From Hypericum androsaemum (lineage: Eukaryota; Streptophyta; Magnoliopsida; Malpighiales; Hypericaceae): a stretch of 64,000 nucleotides of DNA. The notes beneath the pieces are model-generated. The model searched no databases. It saw only the letters and a list, made by a program, of their open reading frames with translations, and had not been told where the DNA came from. Location of the stretch: the NCBI GenBank assembly GCA_963995505.1, contig OZ023182.1, positions 511,001 through 575,000 of the forward strand. The letters are read 5' to 3'. Of the stretch, positions 11,930 through 23,065 are shown in pieces. Position 1 is the first letter of the stretch, and each line of letters opens with the position of its first letter. The position numbers and the translations under genes are program-made.

Positions 11930-13182
11930 CCATGCTCAGGATTCGGCAAGTCCAGGTGTAAGTGTAGACCCATGAATGTTACTTCCTGATTCCTTCTCAC
12001 CTTTATCATCACTGCCAGATTTGTTATTCGGTTCCTCTTTCGTTCTCACCTATTCCGTCCTCGTCCTCGTCCTCGTCCTCCCCTGCAGGTGGTTACTCCC
12101 TTTGAGCCAACAGGTACTTGTTCTATACGCGTTAATCCTTGCCGAGGATCTAAGATAACAGATTCCATTCTTAGCTGATAGGGATGGATCATTATTAACT
12201 GTAGTACCTCTCGTTGGTTCCCTGTGCTGGTCGATCGATCACATTTTAGTTCTCTGTGCAGAGTTTAAATCCCTCTCTCTGATTGCAGGCTGGATACTTG
12301 TGCCGCGTGTGTGATTGTGTCGTGAAGGATTCTGCCAACTACTTGGATCACATAAATGGAAAGAAACGTGTATGTCGCTGTCGAAGTAACTTCCACAACG
12401 GCTAACTTAGAGTCTTGATATCCAGATCAAAGAGCCTTAGCATCTCTCCAACAGGTGGATGTTCTAATGACTCATTTTGCTTCTTTCGAATGGGGCAATC
12501 ATATCATAATATATGAGGACGACTTAGGTTCTTGGGTGATGTTAGAGAGCCCCTATAACTTTTGCATGGTAATGGTTATGCTTCCCGAAGAATCCATTCA
12601 TCCCTTTTCTTTTTTCTAGGTTCAAGAGAGATTTGAACTTGTCAAGAAGCGAAAAACCCCTGCTAGTTTTACCGAGCAAGGTAAGACTTGAGAAGAGCCG
12701 ATTATAGAGATATCATCAGCAGCAGCTAGGTTTTCCCGTTTATCAGGACTAAAAATGATCCCGCTTGTCATGTAGATCTTGACGAACGGATATTGAGAGC
12801 CGCAGCAGGAGGAGGAAAAAGAGGCGGAGACGGGAAAAGAAGAAAGAGAAAAAAGGTTGGTTGTATTTATAACTTGAATGATATATAAGATGGGAAAACT
12901 TCGTAATAGTGCGTGGAGTCTTTTGCGCTACAACTATACGCAGACTCAGTTTGTCCTCTCATAAAGCAGATAGTTTACTTCTGTTTTGACTAACTACTTC
13001 AACGAAGTTTTTCTCTTCTTTGCGCCGCAAATTAGACCTTCGTGTGTATTTTCACCATCTGCTTTGCATCTGATGATTGCTGATATCTTTCTTGCTATAG
13101 AAAGAAAAAGCAGCGGAGATGGAGGAAGTCGACATTGATCCCGATGTTGCAGCAATTTGGCGGCTTCGGATCCTCGAAATGA
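11930..13182 (+). pseudogene. Decayed ZMAT2 / SNU23-like zinc finger gene with its introns
   Basis: ZMAT2/Snu23 is a U1-type zinc finger component of the spliceosomal tri-snRNP. Remnants of its exons lie in the right order with splice sites: end at 11955 (GFGKSQ), 12089-12113 (VVTP then LSQQ after a frame break), 12289-12367 ([20 protein letters not shown], the zinc finger, ending at HINGKK), 12426-12454 (QRALASLQQ, apparently lacking about 8 codons of the family sequence), 12620-12680 (VQERFELVKKRKTPASFTEQ), 12776-12855 (DLDERIL, then the frame shifts within the Glu/Lys-rich tract), and 13101-13182 (IDPDVAA, a deletion, then FGGFGSSK in another frame). At least three frame breaks make translation impossible. 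Preserved introns point to a duplicated DNA copy and not a retrocopy. No N-terminal exon is recognisable. Confidence 0.8.
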
Positions 13183-13284
13183 TGACCCATTCTTCCTTAG
13201 CATTGCCAGCAGTGAACTTCCTCTGTAATTTCTAAGAGCCATAGATGCAGCAGCTGCCCTAGAGGAAGCAACTGTCATGCTCAA

Positions 13285-14230
13285 CAGTGGCTTGGAACTG
13301 CCTCAGATCAGCTGCATACTAATTGTTTTTTATCTTATAAAATTTCATCACCATGTGCTTTTCCGCAGACGTTCTTATTATAAATTTAGGCCAGCATTAA
13401 ATTTAAATTCACCAAAAATAACTCGGTAAGCCCCAAATCTTTAATACTGAATTTAGTAACGAGTCAGGGGTGTGCTTTACTCTGAAATGAGAACTAGGTT
13501 TCCTTTCTGGTTTAGATATATTTGGTAAAATTACAACTGGTATTTCGACATATTCGGTATTTCGATAAAATATCAGAATACCAATATTCGATTTCTAATA
13601 TCCTCTACCAAATTTAGTCCAGAATATTGAGTTACGATCTCGAACTATCGAATATCAAAATCGAATTCACCTAATTCTAGTTACCATTTGCACTCCCTTG
13701 GTACGCAAGAGCCTGGCGGCCCCGGCCAAGTCCGAGGCTGTAAAAGAAGAACCAAGCACATGAAAATTCGGTTTCCTGGGAAAATAATTTATGCTGGTAA
13801 ATAGTTATGAGCATAGTTTTAAAAAATATGGTCCGATCGGTGGTCCAATAGATCAGAAGACTTTTTCTGATCAGACTGGACGGTTGGACCAGAAAAGTGA
13901 CCCTGAAAATTCCTGTTAGTTAGGTTTTGGGAAAAAAAGTGAATAATCGGGTCTAAACTTACCGAATTTTGCTATTTTTGTTCCAATTTTCAACCCTAAA
14001 ATTAAAAAACCTTCCTCGACAAATGTATTTGATTCTATTTGTGCATGTATTTGATGATTTTTGGAGATGTGAGTGTGATTATATATACGACTATACATAT
14101 ATAATATTTAAAAATTTTATTTATAAGAAAATTTGGTCGGACCGATTAACCCAGAGGTCGGACCAAAATCTGGGCCGGGCTCCGGGTCGTTTTTGAAAAC
14201 AATGTTTGGGAAAGTAATTTCCGGCTCAAC
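13285..14230. other. Intergenic DNA
   Basis: AT-rich with repeated TCGGTATTTCGATA-like words around 13540-13670 and a GGTCCGATCGGTGGTCC-type stretch near 13830-13880 that is partly mirrored at 14140-14165. No ORF is credible. Confidence 0.45.
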
Positions 14231-14320
14231 AAACGGATCCCTAAATTTGGCGGGAAAAACCCCAACCCTAGCTAGAACAAACCAGCAATTCTAGCGAAGG
14301 AAGTAGGAAAAAGAGAAGGG

Positions 14321-15781
14321 ATGGCGGGAAGAAGAGGGTGTAGGGAGGTGGAGAAGGAGATCCTAACCCTCCTCCACAACAAGAAGACCCGATCCCACCT
14401 CCCCGAAATCCACGCGAAGCTGATCCGCCACCACCTCCACCACCTCAACTCCATCCTCTCCCACTTCGTCGCCGTCTGCGGCTCCGTCCACAGGCTGCCC
14501 TACGCGGAGAAGGTCTTCCTCCAGGCCGGTAGCCCCGACATCTACCTCTTCAACTCCATGATCAAGGGCTACTCTCTCTCGGGCCTTTTCGAGGAGTCTC
14601 TCTCCCTCTTCGCCCGGATGAAGCGCAGGGGAATCTCCGGGGACCAGTACACTTTTGCGCCGCTTCTCAAGGCTTGTTCGGGTACTGGAGGGTTTAGGTT
14701 CGGCCGATGCGTTCACAGGGAGGTTATCGTTAGTGGGTTCGAGTGGGTTAACGCTGTCCGAGTTGGGGTTGTTGAGTTGTATACGGGTAATGGGGCGATG
14801 GAGGATGCGAGGAAGCTGTTTGATGAAATGTCTAAGAGAGATGTGATCTTTTGGAACTTGATGATTCGTGGGTATTTTAAAGAGGGGCAGGTCAATGTTG
14901 CGTCGGGCTTGTTTAGGACAATGCCTGACCGGTCTGTTGTTTCTTGGAATATTATGATTGATGGGCTAGGTGAGTGCGGAAGGGATGGCGAAGCCTTGGG
15001 GCTTTTCGAGGAGATGCAGGATGAAGGATTGAAGCCGGATGAGGCAACGTTGGTCACACTTTTGCCTATCTGTGCTCGTTTGGGAGCTGTTGGCGTTGGG
15101 GAGAAGATTCGATCCTATGCTGAATCGAGTGGGCTTTGGAAGCAGTTTGTGTCAGTGGGAAATGCTCTGGTGAACTTTTACGGGAAGTGTGGTATGGTTG
15201 ACACTGCTATGATTGTGTTTAATCAGATGCCTAAGAAGAATGTGGTTTCATGGAATACAATGATATCTTGTTTGGCTTTTCATGGGAAGGAAAAGCAAGG
15301 GATAGAGATGTTTGAGTGGATGATCAAGGAAGGTTTTACTCCTAACGGGGTGACTTTCGTCGGGGTTCTAACCTGTTGTTCTCATTCACGGTTGGTTGAT
15401 AGAGGGAGGGAATTGTTTAACTTAATGACAACTAGCTACCAAATTGAGCCGAGAATCGAACATTATGGATGCATGGTTGATTTACTCGGCCGCTGTGGAC
15501 ACTTGATGGAGGCTTATGATCTGATTAGGAGCTTGCCTGAGAGACCTGATGCTATTTTATGGGGTTCCTTGCTAAGTGCCAGTCGGACTCACGGCGATTC
15601 AGAGATTGCGCAACTTTCGCTGAAGGAGCTTATATATCTTGAACCGTGGAATTCTGGGAATTATGTGCTCCTCTCAAATATATATGCAGAGGAGGAGAAA
15701 TGGGATGAAGTTGAAAAGGTAAGATTGATGATGAGGGAGAAACAGATCAACAAGTTACCCGGACAGAGTGCAGTTGGATAA
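14321..15781 (+). CDS. Pentatricopeptide repeat protein, E-type PLS subclass
   Basis: Intronless, 486 residues. PPR proteins bind organellar RNA; E-subclass members usually act in C-to-U editing or other RNA processing in mitochondria or plastids. An N-terminal segment (EILTLLHNKKTRSHLPEIHA) typical of this subclass precedes repeated motifs of about 31-36 residues, for example PDIYLFNSMIKGYSLSGLFE, RDVIFWNLMIRGYFKEGQVN, RSVVSWNIMIDGLGECGRDG and KNVVSWNTMISCLAFHGKEK. The C-terminus has the E motif (LPERPDAILWGSLLSASRTH through NSGNYVLLSNIYAEEEKWDE) and stops soon after GQSAVG, so no E+ or DYW deaminase domain is present; it would need a partner enzyme for editing. Length and ends resemble Arabidopsis At1g09190, though I cannot confirm orthology. 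The 5' third is GC-rich and the 3' part is not. Confidence 0.92.
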   Translation: MAGRRGCREVEKEILTLLHNKKTRSHLPEIHAKLIRHHLHHLNSILSHFVAVCGSVHRLPYAEKVFLQAGSPDIYLFNSMIKGYSLSGLFEESLSLFARMKRRGISGDQYTFAPLLKACSGTGGFRFGRCVHREVIVSGFEWVNAVRVGVVELYTGNGAMEDARKLFDEMSKRDVIFWNLMIRGYFKEGQVNVASGLFRTMPDRSVVSWNIMIDGLGECGRDGEALGLFEEMQDEGLKPDEATLVTLLPICARLGAVGVGEKIRSYAESSGLWKQFVSVGNALVNFYGKCGMVDTAMIVFNQMPKKNVVSWNTMISCLAFHGKEKQGIEMFEWMIKEGFTPNGVTFVGVLTCCSHSRLVDRGRELFNLMTTSYQIEPRIEHYGCMVDLLGRCGHLMEAYDLIRSLPERPDAILWGSLLSASRTHGDSEIAQLSLKELIYLEPWNSGNYVLLSNIYAEEEKWDEVEKVRLMMREKQINKLPGQSAVG

Positions 15782-16700
15782 AATCATGAAATCAGCACCC
15801 TTTTACCTGAGCACTCTTTCCCTACTTTGGTCATGCCAGTTATGAAGAATTGGCCACTCTAAAGAAGTTATGAAGTGATTGACAGACATTTGTCAACCTT
15901 CAACTAGTTGCTAACAGGTGGTTGCTCTGTGTCCAGTCTGACTCTTTGGGAACACAAGTTTCAGTATTTGGCACTATCCTCCTCGCTGGAGCTGTACAAC
16001 TACCGTGTTGAAACTCTGCTAGTTTATTATCGTTTCATCAGGAATCTTGAATGTCTTGCTCAAGCTCTCTTTTTGTTCTTGAGCAGGCTCAGCCACTTTG
16101 TCCTCCTGTGAGAGAGCCAACTACGGTGCATTCAAGCAAATTTGACAGGGCTGTGGTCTGAGAACTGCTGCATTTTGTGTGGTAAATGTCGTTTGTTTCC
16201 CAGTTCACTTTTTTTTACAACATAAGAGTAGCAAAATTGTTTCGTTCGGGAATTCTCATTGTACCTTCACATAGTATTCATGCTAGTTTAGTTAGCAGAA
16301 ATCGTCACTGCAGTGGGCATAAATGTATGGAGTAGACAGGATTGTATAAATTGTTGTAGCGCAAAATCTAGGATAAACCTATGCAATTTCCATGTTACGT
16401 CTGCTTTTTTTCCACATTGCAACGATTTGTTACGTGTTCCAAATTTGTTCCAAGAGATAAAAGGGGAGATGAAATCCATCCCAAGTTGGAAACGTAAATT
16501 CTTCTCGAGGAAGGTTTCATAAATAACGTAGGATAGAAGGACCAACCCACTAACCATATTTACAATGTAGTAGGAACTATAGACTAACGCTGCACATTCT
16601 GTACAGGCCTTTAACTAGAGAACCCCTTCCTTTTATTCACTTGTAAGGTACCATACCACTGTGTAGTTTCAACTCATGTTAACCCTACACAAGTTCTTCC
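15782..16700. other. PPR gene 3' region and intergenic DNA
   Basis: The stretch after the PPR stop is probably 3' UTR. Short frames on both strands around 16.29-16.56 kb overlap each other and lack any recognisable product. Confidence 0.45.
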
Positions 16701-16716
16701 TTCTTGACCTCTGCTT

Positions 16717-16905
16717 TCACCTGTATATTGACCGGCACCTGTGCGTTGGTAATTCGTCCTTTTCAGCCTTGACAGGTAGTATATCGTTCTTAACATCTGC
16801 CTGGGTCTCGGTCTTCGCTTCCACCTTCGGAGTTGCGACAGTCTTCTGTTGCAGAGGGCATGGAATAACATAGCTTCTTCCAGAACAGCAGCTCTTCCTC
16901 TCCAT
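16717..16905 (-). CDS. Small Cys-containing ORF, possibly frameshifted
   Basis: A 62-residue frame starts MERKSCCSGRSYVIPCPLQQ and continues into Lys/Glu/Val-rich sequence (VEAKTETQADVKNDILPVKA). A minus-strand TATA-like CTATAAATACT at 17011-17021 stands about 110 bases upstream. After the frame ends, the adjacent frame continues in the same style (VPVNIQVKAEVKKEELV, stop near 16689), so either the true product is longer and the copy has a one-base shift, or there is an unseen splice. I do not recognise the family and assign no function. Confidence 0.3.
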   Translation of the reverse strand: MERKSCCSGRSYVIPCPLQQKTVATPKVEAKTETQADVKNDILPVKAEKDELPTHRCRSIYR

Positions 16906-17401
16906 CTCTGAGTCTGACTAATGCTTCTAATCTCTCTACTCTTAGGGTCTTCGGCTTATACTTGATACTTGAACCAAGGATTAGATATGGACATGGATTT
17001 ACTGATGCCAAGTATTTATAGAGAGGCTATTCAATTTGATGGAACTCGGTGTAAAATAGTGCATAAATGAGATTGAGATTTTATCGGTCACAGATTAACT
17101 TCGTTTTTTTTTTCCTAATCGCGTGCATGGAATTAGATAGTTTTTTTAATAGCAAAAGAAACATGTTTAACCTTAATACAAGATGATATGAAAATTTATC
17201 ATATATATCATGCAACCCGCAATAAATATTGCTAAAAAAGGAAAAGTGACAAGGCATAAGAGTATATAATAAGATTACGCCATCCCCATTTTTTTTCGTA
17301 ACATGCAGATTCGTGTTCTAAGCTGATCAAGTACGATGTATATCATCTCTCTATTTCTATGCCCCTTCGATTCAAGTTTCACACAGTAATATAGTTCACT
17401 A

Positions 17402-18222
17402 TCAGAGAAGCCCGAGCAGGCTGTGGATCAACATTATGCACCACCAAGTTATAAAACCAACACCAAAGAGGTGCGTTGTTGTGCTTGCGCTGCTTGTTTC
17501 ACCCTCCATATAACTTCCCACGTCGAAGTTCCCTGCATATATAGGACCAAACATGTGTTAAAATATTCAATCTAGTACAAAAGCATAAGACAATGAGTAA
17601 GTAGATTCTCCACAGACGTGCAATGAAATGAAGTCGTGCAAGAATTCAAGAACAAAAAGGAGGAGGAGGAAGAAGAAGAAGCTAAATGGTAACAAGCACC
17701 ACCTCGTTGGATTGAGTTGCTGCAACCAGCATTCAGTGCGTATCCCACATCCTTAACATAGGCTCCGTTGTAGAATTGGAAGCCGGAGAGTATGCCAGTG
17801 ATACAGTTTAGCACGTGCTTCGTCTCGTCCAGGCAAGGTCCGAAGCAGAACATATCAGTTGCTTCAGGAGGGACATTGATGTTCCCGCTTCGAGTTAATC
17901 TGTATTCTTCATTACAACCCGAGTAAATCTGCACGTAGAAAACGAGGTAACCAGAAGAAAAACGCAAAAGACGCTAAAAACGGAGGATTGAATGGCCAAC
18001 CAACCTTGGAATTGAAGCAGGAGAAAACACTTGCTACCTGTTGTACTGGAATGTACTGTGCCCTTCCTGAACAAAGTTGACAAGGGTTAGTCAGTTGAGT
18101 GTGGAAGGAAGCCATAGGAGCAGCGAAACGGAAGAAAACAAGGAGAAATGAGAGGGACCCATGTGAGAGGAGAGCGTTGCAAGGGAAACCACCAAGGAGA
18201 GAAATGTGAAGTTGGCAGCCAT
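17402..18222 (-). CDS. Secreted DUF7731-like protein, possibly GPI-anchored
   Basis: Four exons reconstructed on the minus strand: 18159-18222, 18005-18066, 17703-17928, 17402-17532, giving 160 residues with all phases consistent. The first exon encodes a signal peptide (MAANFTFLSLVVSLATLSSH). The core is cysteine-rich: FSCFNSKIYSGCNEEYRL, then GNINVPPEATDMFCFGPCLD, then ETKHVLNCI, FQFYNGAYVKDVGYALNAGC and GNFDVGSYMEGE. This Cys spacing and the VPPEATD..C.GPCL signature match the plant family labelled DUF7731. The end (HLFGVGFITWWCIMLIHSLL) is hydrophobic after a Ser/Thr-rich linker, as in GPI-anchor signals, so the product is probably at the cell surface. No function is established. The family name is from memory of the consensus. 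Confidence 0.72.
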
Positions 18223-18559
18223 CTGGAACTGAGACAATGCCAAGCTATACCCTTTTCCCCTCCCGTGATATAATTAATATATAGAGAGAAGGAGGTCATC
18301 AAGGAGGATGGTTTTATTCATTCTATAATGGAAGGGGCAACAAAAGAAAACACCTGAAAAGACAGATGGTAACAAATTAACAATGACAAAAGAGAAGGAA
18401 AAAAAGGAAATTGGTGGGTAGTTCAAGTAGTTAAGTCCATCTTGAGCAAACTAAGTATGGGTTAGCCACCAACTTGGACTTCTTGATATTTTTTATTTCC
18501 AGAAAAAAACACCAAAATTCTCAACCCAAAAAAAGAAGAAGACAAAACTGATTTAATCA

Positions 18560-18632
18560 TGGAGATGCGGGGTATCGATCCCCGTACCTCTCGCATGCTA
18601 AGCGAGCGCTCTACCATCTGAGCTACATCCCC
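18560..18632 (-). tRNA. tRNA-Ala (AGC anticodon)
   Basis: A 73-nt cloverleaf on the minus strand. Acceptor GGGGATG pairs with CATCTCC and the discriminator is A. The third pair is G3:U70, the identity signal for alanyl-tRNA synthetase. The anticodon loop TTAGCAT gives AGC. The D arm has TAGCTCAGATGGTAGAGC and the T loop TCGATAC. No intron. Confidence 0.96.
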
Positions 18633-18833
18633 TTCTTGTTTCTGATCCTTCCTGTTTTGTTTATATTCAATGTAGAAAAGATAGCAGTCCATAATTCGCC
18701 GAGGGTAGTGCCTAAATGAGATATATCTTATTAATTTGGTTCTACTATTCTAAATCTGATCCGATGAGATAGATCTTGTTGGAAGACTAACAAACTAAAA
18801 ATCGACTTAAGCCAACCTCTTCTCTGCCTGTAA

Positions 18834-20058
18834 GACTACCCACATCAGCAACCCATCCAATCCAGGTCACGGAATAAATTATTAATTTCTCTCTCTTCCA
18901 TACCCAATTCTTACCCAATCCAATCCACTTACATATTTTTTACTCACATCAGCAACCCAGTTCACAGAATAAATTATTAATTTCTCTCTCATCCACATAT
19001 AATCTACTCTGATTTGTTTAGATTAAAATTATATATTACGAAAATAATTATATTTTCAATAACACGATTAAATATTGTGATTAAGTCATAAAATTATAAA
19101 ATAAAAAATTGGAATACTAAATTAGATAAAAATAATTTAAGCTACAAATGATAAATTACGAATATGAAGTTTTCATATTACAAATACAGAAATTTCAAAT
19201 TACATAATTAATTATCGTTTCGAAACTTTTGCCACAACTTTTTATTCTAGAGTCCAATTGAGTTTATTCAAGTTGTTTTATGAAGGTGGGACATATATCT
19301 ATAACTTTTTAGTTCATGACTTATCCAAATTCGAAGTATAAGAACGTCAAAAATATATTTGAAGTCAATAGTCGAGCGAGTTACGAGTACGAGTTTCGAT
19401 TTGGGAGCCACAACTTCTTATTCCGGAGTTCAATTGAGTTGATTCAAATTGCCTTGTGAAGGTGGGATATATATCTACAACTTTTTAGTTTATGACTTCT
19501 CCAAATTCGAAGTATAAGAATGTCAAAAATATATTTGAAGTCAATAGTCGAGCGAGTTACGAGTACGAGTTTCGATTTGGGAGCCACAACTTTTTATTCC
19601 GTAGTCCAATTGAGTTGATTCAAGTTGCTTTGTGAAGGTGAGACATATATCTACAACTTTTTAGTTTATGACTTCTCCAAATTTGAAGTATAAGAATGTC
19701 AAAAATATGTTTGAAATTAATATTCGAACGATTTAGTTATGTCAAAAATTGGAATATAAATTGTGAATCAAAATATGTCAATATTGGGCTCTATTTTTTT
19801 TAGATATTAAAAAAAATAATTTTAATTTTGTTAAAGATAACTTCAATTTTTATAACCACACAAATCTTATCCGAATAAATCTATTTTTACGAATAATATT
19901 ATGCCAAGTGGAAATAACTAGATAGTTAAATTATTAAAAAAAAATAAATTGACCAACCAATCCGCTCGGCCGAGCGTTCATCACTTCTTTTCTGTTTTTT
20001 TTTTAATCATTAAATATTGGCCGAGCGCGCTCGGCTCGGCCAACTGCTGTAGGTAGTC
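18834..20058. mobile_element. PIF/Harbinger-like non-autonomous element
   Basis: The left end GACTACCCACATCAGC and the inverted right end GACTACCTACAGCAGT match at 13 of 16 positions. The 3-bp duplication TAA flanks both sides (18831-18833 and 20059-20061), as expected for PIF/Harbinger (TWA sites). There is no transposase frame, so it would depend on another copy. It contains a 176-bp tandem repeat (19231-19780) and an imperfect direct repeat built on ACATCAGCAACCCA...AATAAATTATTAATTTCTCTC (18841-18913 and 18947-19000). The right interior is GC-rich (GGCCGAGCGCGCTCGGCTCG). Confidence 0.75.
19231..19780. repeat. 176-bp tandem repeat, about three copies
   Basis: Copies begin at GCCACAAC in 19231, 19407 and 19583, exactly 176 bases apart. 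Each contains AATTGAGTTGATTCAA, a CATATATCTACAACTTTTTA block and GAGCGAGTTACGAGTACGAG. The third copy degrades after about 19730. There is no coding frame. Confidence 0.9.
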
Positions 20059-20400
20059 TAAGTTGTACTTTTGAGTTACCACCTGTCAAGTTTGTAGCCA
20101 TACCTCATCAACAAGGATTAAAATGACCCACGACGCAGATACATATATAAATATCAATTACATTTTAAGTAAATGTTGCCATGTTCAACTACATCGGAGA
20201 TGAGTTGTCGTTTCCTTTTTCGGTTCATACAATCTCTCCGTGGTTAGTTGTTACCCATGATAAGAATGGATTTCGCCTCTAGTTCACGGGTTCAAATTTA
20301 GTGGGAACATGAGTAATCCCCAGGGATAGGGGTAATATTAGAAATATAATAATTAAAATAAATATCAGAAAAAAAATACAATTTATAGAAATACAAGTAT

Positions 20401-20711
20401 GAGAATATTGGTTTTTATTTTCTCGGATATTGGTTTCCATCTTCTATGATATTGGTTTCATTCTGCTATGATATTGGTTTCCATCTTCTATGTTATTGGT
20501 TTCATTCTACTATGACATTGGTTTCATTCTACTATGATATTGGTTTCATTCCACCGTGATATTGGTTTTCATCTTCTCCAATATTGGTATCCCATTATAA
20601 GTGAAAATGTATACCATTTGAATGTATTGGTTTCATTCTTCTCGAATATTGGTATCATCGTTCTAGGATATTGATATCATTCTACTTTAATAGTGGTATC
20701 ATTCATCTATG
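20401..20711. repeat. Minisatellite with about 22-bp unit (GATATTGGTTTCATTCTACTAT)
   Basis: Around a dozen imperfect copies of GATATTGGTTTCATTCTACTAT-like units run head to tail, with some divergent units near 20585-20640. No ORF. Variable copy number is likely, so it should be polymorphic. Confidence 0.85.
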
Positions 20712-20719
20712 AATTTTTG

Positions 20720-21440
20720 CTAGGATTTTAAGCACTAAGTTCAAACAACAACCAAACACCAACATAAAGTTCCAATCTTTAAATACAAAATCATCGGAAC
20801 CACATGAAATCGATCAATCCAGCAATCATCAAAGTCGAAACAGCATATGGGTCATTTCTTTCGGACCAAATAATCAACGAAAAAGCTGGTGAAAAAAACC
20901 CAAAAAAAGGACTAATTTCCTACTCGCAGGATGAAGGAAATAACTTGAGTAGATTATATAGGAAAATGGTGGAACCCTAATGAGTATGTTTGGATAAAAA
21001 TTCGAAAATACCCTCAACAGATTCTGACCATCAGATCCGTAAAAAAAAATTTGATCAAATCTAAAGACCCATATTTAGTCCATACCATGGAAATGATTTT
21101 TATGTAGTCCCCTGAATCCAAAACCCTAGTTCACTGGGTCCAAAGATATGTGTTCATAGACGGTGGTTTGAGAACCAAATTACTGACCAAACCAAGCAAA
21201 CCACACCATTCTCAAGTCAAGACTCTTCAATACATTGTTGTTGTCCTGCCCTGAAAGGCCATAACGAGAAGACATGAACAAACCATCGATCCATTCCCCG
21301 TTCCATCAACGGAATTTACCAAACAAGTGTCCGTGTCTATCAAACTTACAAACGCTAAAAATGCGAGTACATCGAACAGCTTCTGATAGAACACAATGCC
21401 CAGACACATCCACTATGTAACAACAGTACTTGTCAAACTT
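20720..21440. other. Intergenic DNA and SAR1 3' UTR
   Basis: Only the last few hundred bases, as the 3' UTR of the minus-strand SAR1 gene, have a likely role. I see no other gene. Confidence 0.45.
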
Positions 21441-21470
21441 GATACACTGCAGATGATGATCCTATCCTTA

Positions 21471-23065
21471 CTATTTGATGTACTGTGATAGCCACCTGAA
21501 ACCCTCTCCGTAGCCCATTTTGCGTACGATGCTGCACATGAATACCTCTAGGGGACGGACATTGGAGTCTGCTGCCAGTGTCACCTTACCCTTGCCAGTG
21601 GTGAAGTTGGTAAGACCAAGGTTGTAACGAAGCTCGTCTTCAGAGGCAGCGTAGGGTAGATCAATCTTGTTTCCCAGAATAAGGAACGGAACACTTGCCA
21701 ACGCGTCATCAGAAAGGAGGGCATCTAGTTCTTTCTTTGACTCTGCAAACCTCTCTTTGTCATTAGCATCCACTAGGTACACGACCGCATCCACCTTCAA
21801 CATCAGGGTTTCATATCAGAAGGGGTATGATATGGTCGGCCACAGATTATTGTTAGAAGCACAACTAGCCAAATTTCAGAGAAACTTAGAAGGGCAGTGT
21901 GGCATCTCTTTGTTCACAAGAAAAGCATGAGTGAACCATAAGCAATTATGGAAAACTAAAAGCACGGAAGGGAATACACTCGGAGAAGTATTCACAGAAT
22001 CATGTAGAAAGCTAAAAGACACCATTATAACAAGTGGCAAGAAAAGAACATTGATATATCTTGTGAGGTACTAGTAGAACACTTCTTTCTAACCCAAAAA
22101 GTGTCATCAGCGAACTCCCAGTTCTATGTCTGCCTCCCATGAATCAGATAACCACCAGAAAATCATCTGGGATTATGGAGGCAACAGCGACTCCTCCCAC
22201 AAATTCGAGGATCAAAAACAACACGCAACCACCGCAAAACGTGTGATATACAGTGAACCCGGATTATGGAGGCAACAGCGACTCCTCCCACAAATTCGAG
22301 GATCCTAAAAAAAAACACAACCACCGCAAAAAGAGTGGTTAATGGGGAAGCCTGCGCCACACCCAACTCGTAACAATAGAAAAACATTTGACATATCTGG
22401 TGAGGTACTAGTAGAACACTTCTTTCTAAACGAAAAAGTGTCATAAGCGAACTCCCAGTTCTATGTTTGCCCCCCATGAATCAGATAACCACAAGAAAAT
22501 CATCTGGGATTATGGAGGCATCAACACGCAACCACCACACAACTCCAGACAGTTGAAAAGCCTTCCGCCCTGCATAAACTCTTAAATCCTAAGAGACAGA
22601 AGCACGCCCAATTGAAGTGGTATTATTATTACTACCTTGGCATAGTAATCCTTCCAAACGCGGCGAGCAATCTGGTGACCCCCCAAATCGAAAGCCTTGA
22701 ACTTGATCTTCCCAATACTCAGCTCCTCTGATGTTGGATACTGCGTGGGCTGATGTTGAACTAATCTCTGTTCCAACAAAACGAAAAACCATCAAAACCC
22801 TAAATCAAAAGAATCAAATTAACCCTAATCAACAAAACGTGCAAAGTAAACTGAACTCAACAAAAATTAACCATCCGATTCCTAAATTAGCACTAACCCA
22901 TCATCAAAAAGAGTAATAAATAAAAGAAAAAAGGACCTCGTCTTTCAACATGTGAAGAAGGGTGGTCTTGCCGGCGTTGTCGAGCCCTAAGAACAAGATC
23001 TTGGCTTCCTTCTGCCACAGCCCCAGCGACGCTAAGATCCCATAGAACCAATCGAACAAGAACAT
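21471..23065 (-). CDS. SAR1: SAR1 small GTPase (COPII vesicle formation)
   Basis: SAR1 is the GTP switch that starts COPII coat assembly at ER exit sites. Three coding exons: 22937-23065, 22636-22767 and 21471-21794; 194 residues, one more than the usual plant 193. The N-terminus [20 protein letters not shown] is the amphipathic helix that inserts into the ER membrane. P-loop GLDNAGKT at residues 27-34; switch region TSEELSIG; switch [20 protein letters not shown] with the catalytic His of this family; guanine specificity NKID near residue 129. The C-terminus [12 protein letters not shown] is typical. All residues needed for nucleotide binding are present. The start is fixed by the conserved N-terminal helix. 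The long second intron carries local duplications described separately. Confidence 0.96.
22028..22520. repeat. Duplicated segments within SAR1 intron 2
   Basis: A segment of about 120 bases (TGAGGTACTAGTAGAACAC through ATCATCTGGGATTATGGAGG) occurs at about 22059-22183 and again at 22399-22520. A shorter block, GATTATGGAGGCAACAGCGA followed by CTCCTCCCACAAATTCGAGG, occurs at about 22172-22214 and 22263-22304. Confidence 0.85.

Noticed and set aside
18462..18692. 76-codon minus-strand ORF containing GDVAQMVERSLSMREVRGSI
   Set aside because: This is the tRNA-Ala gene read as protein on its own strand, a well-known false ORF.
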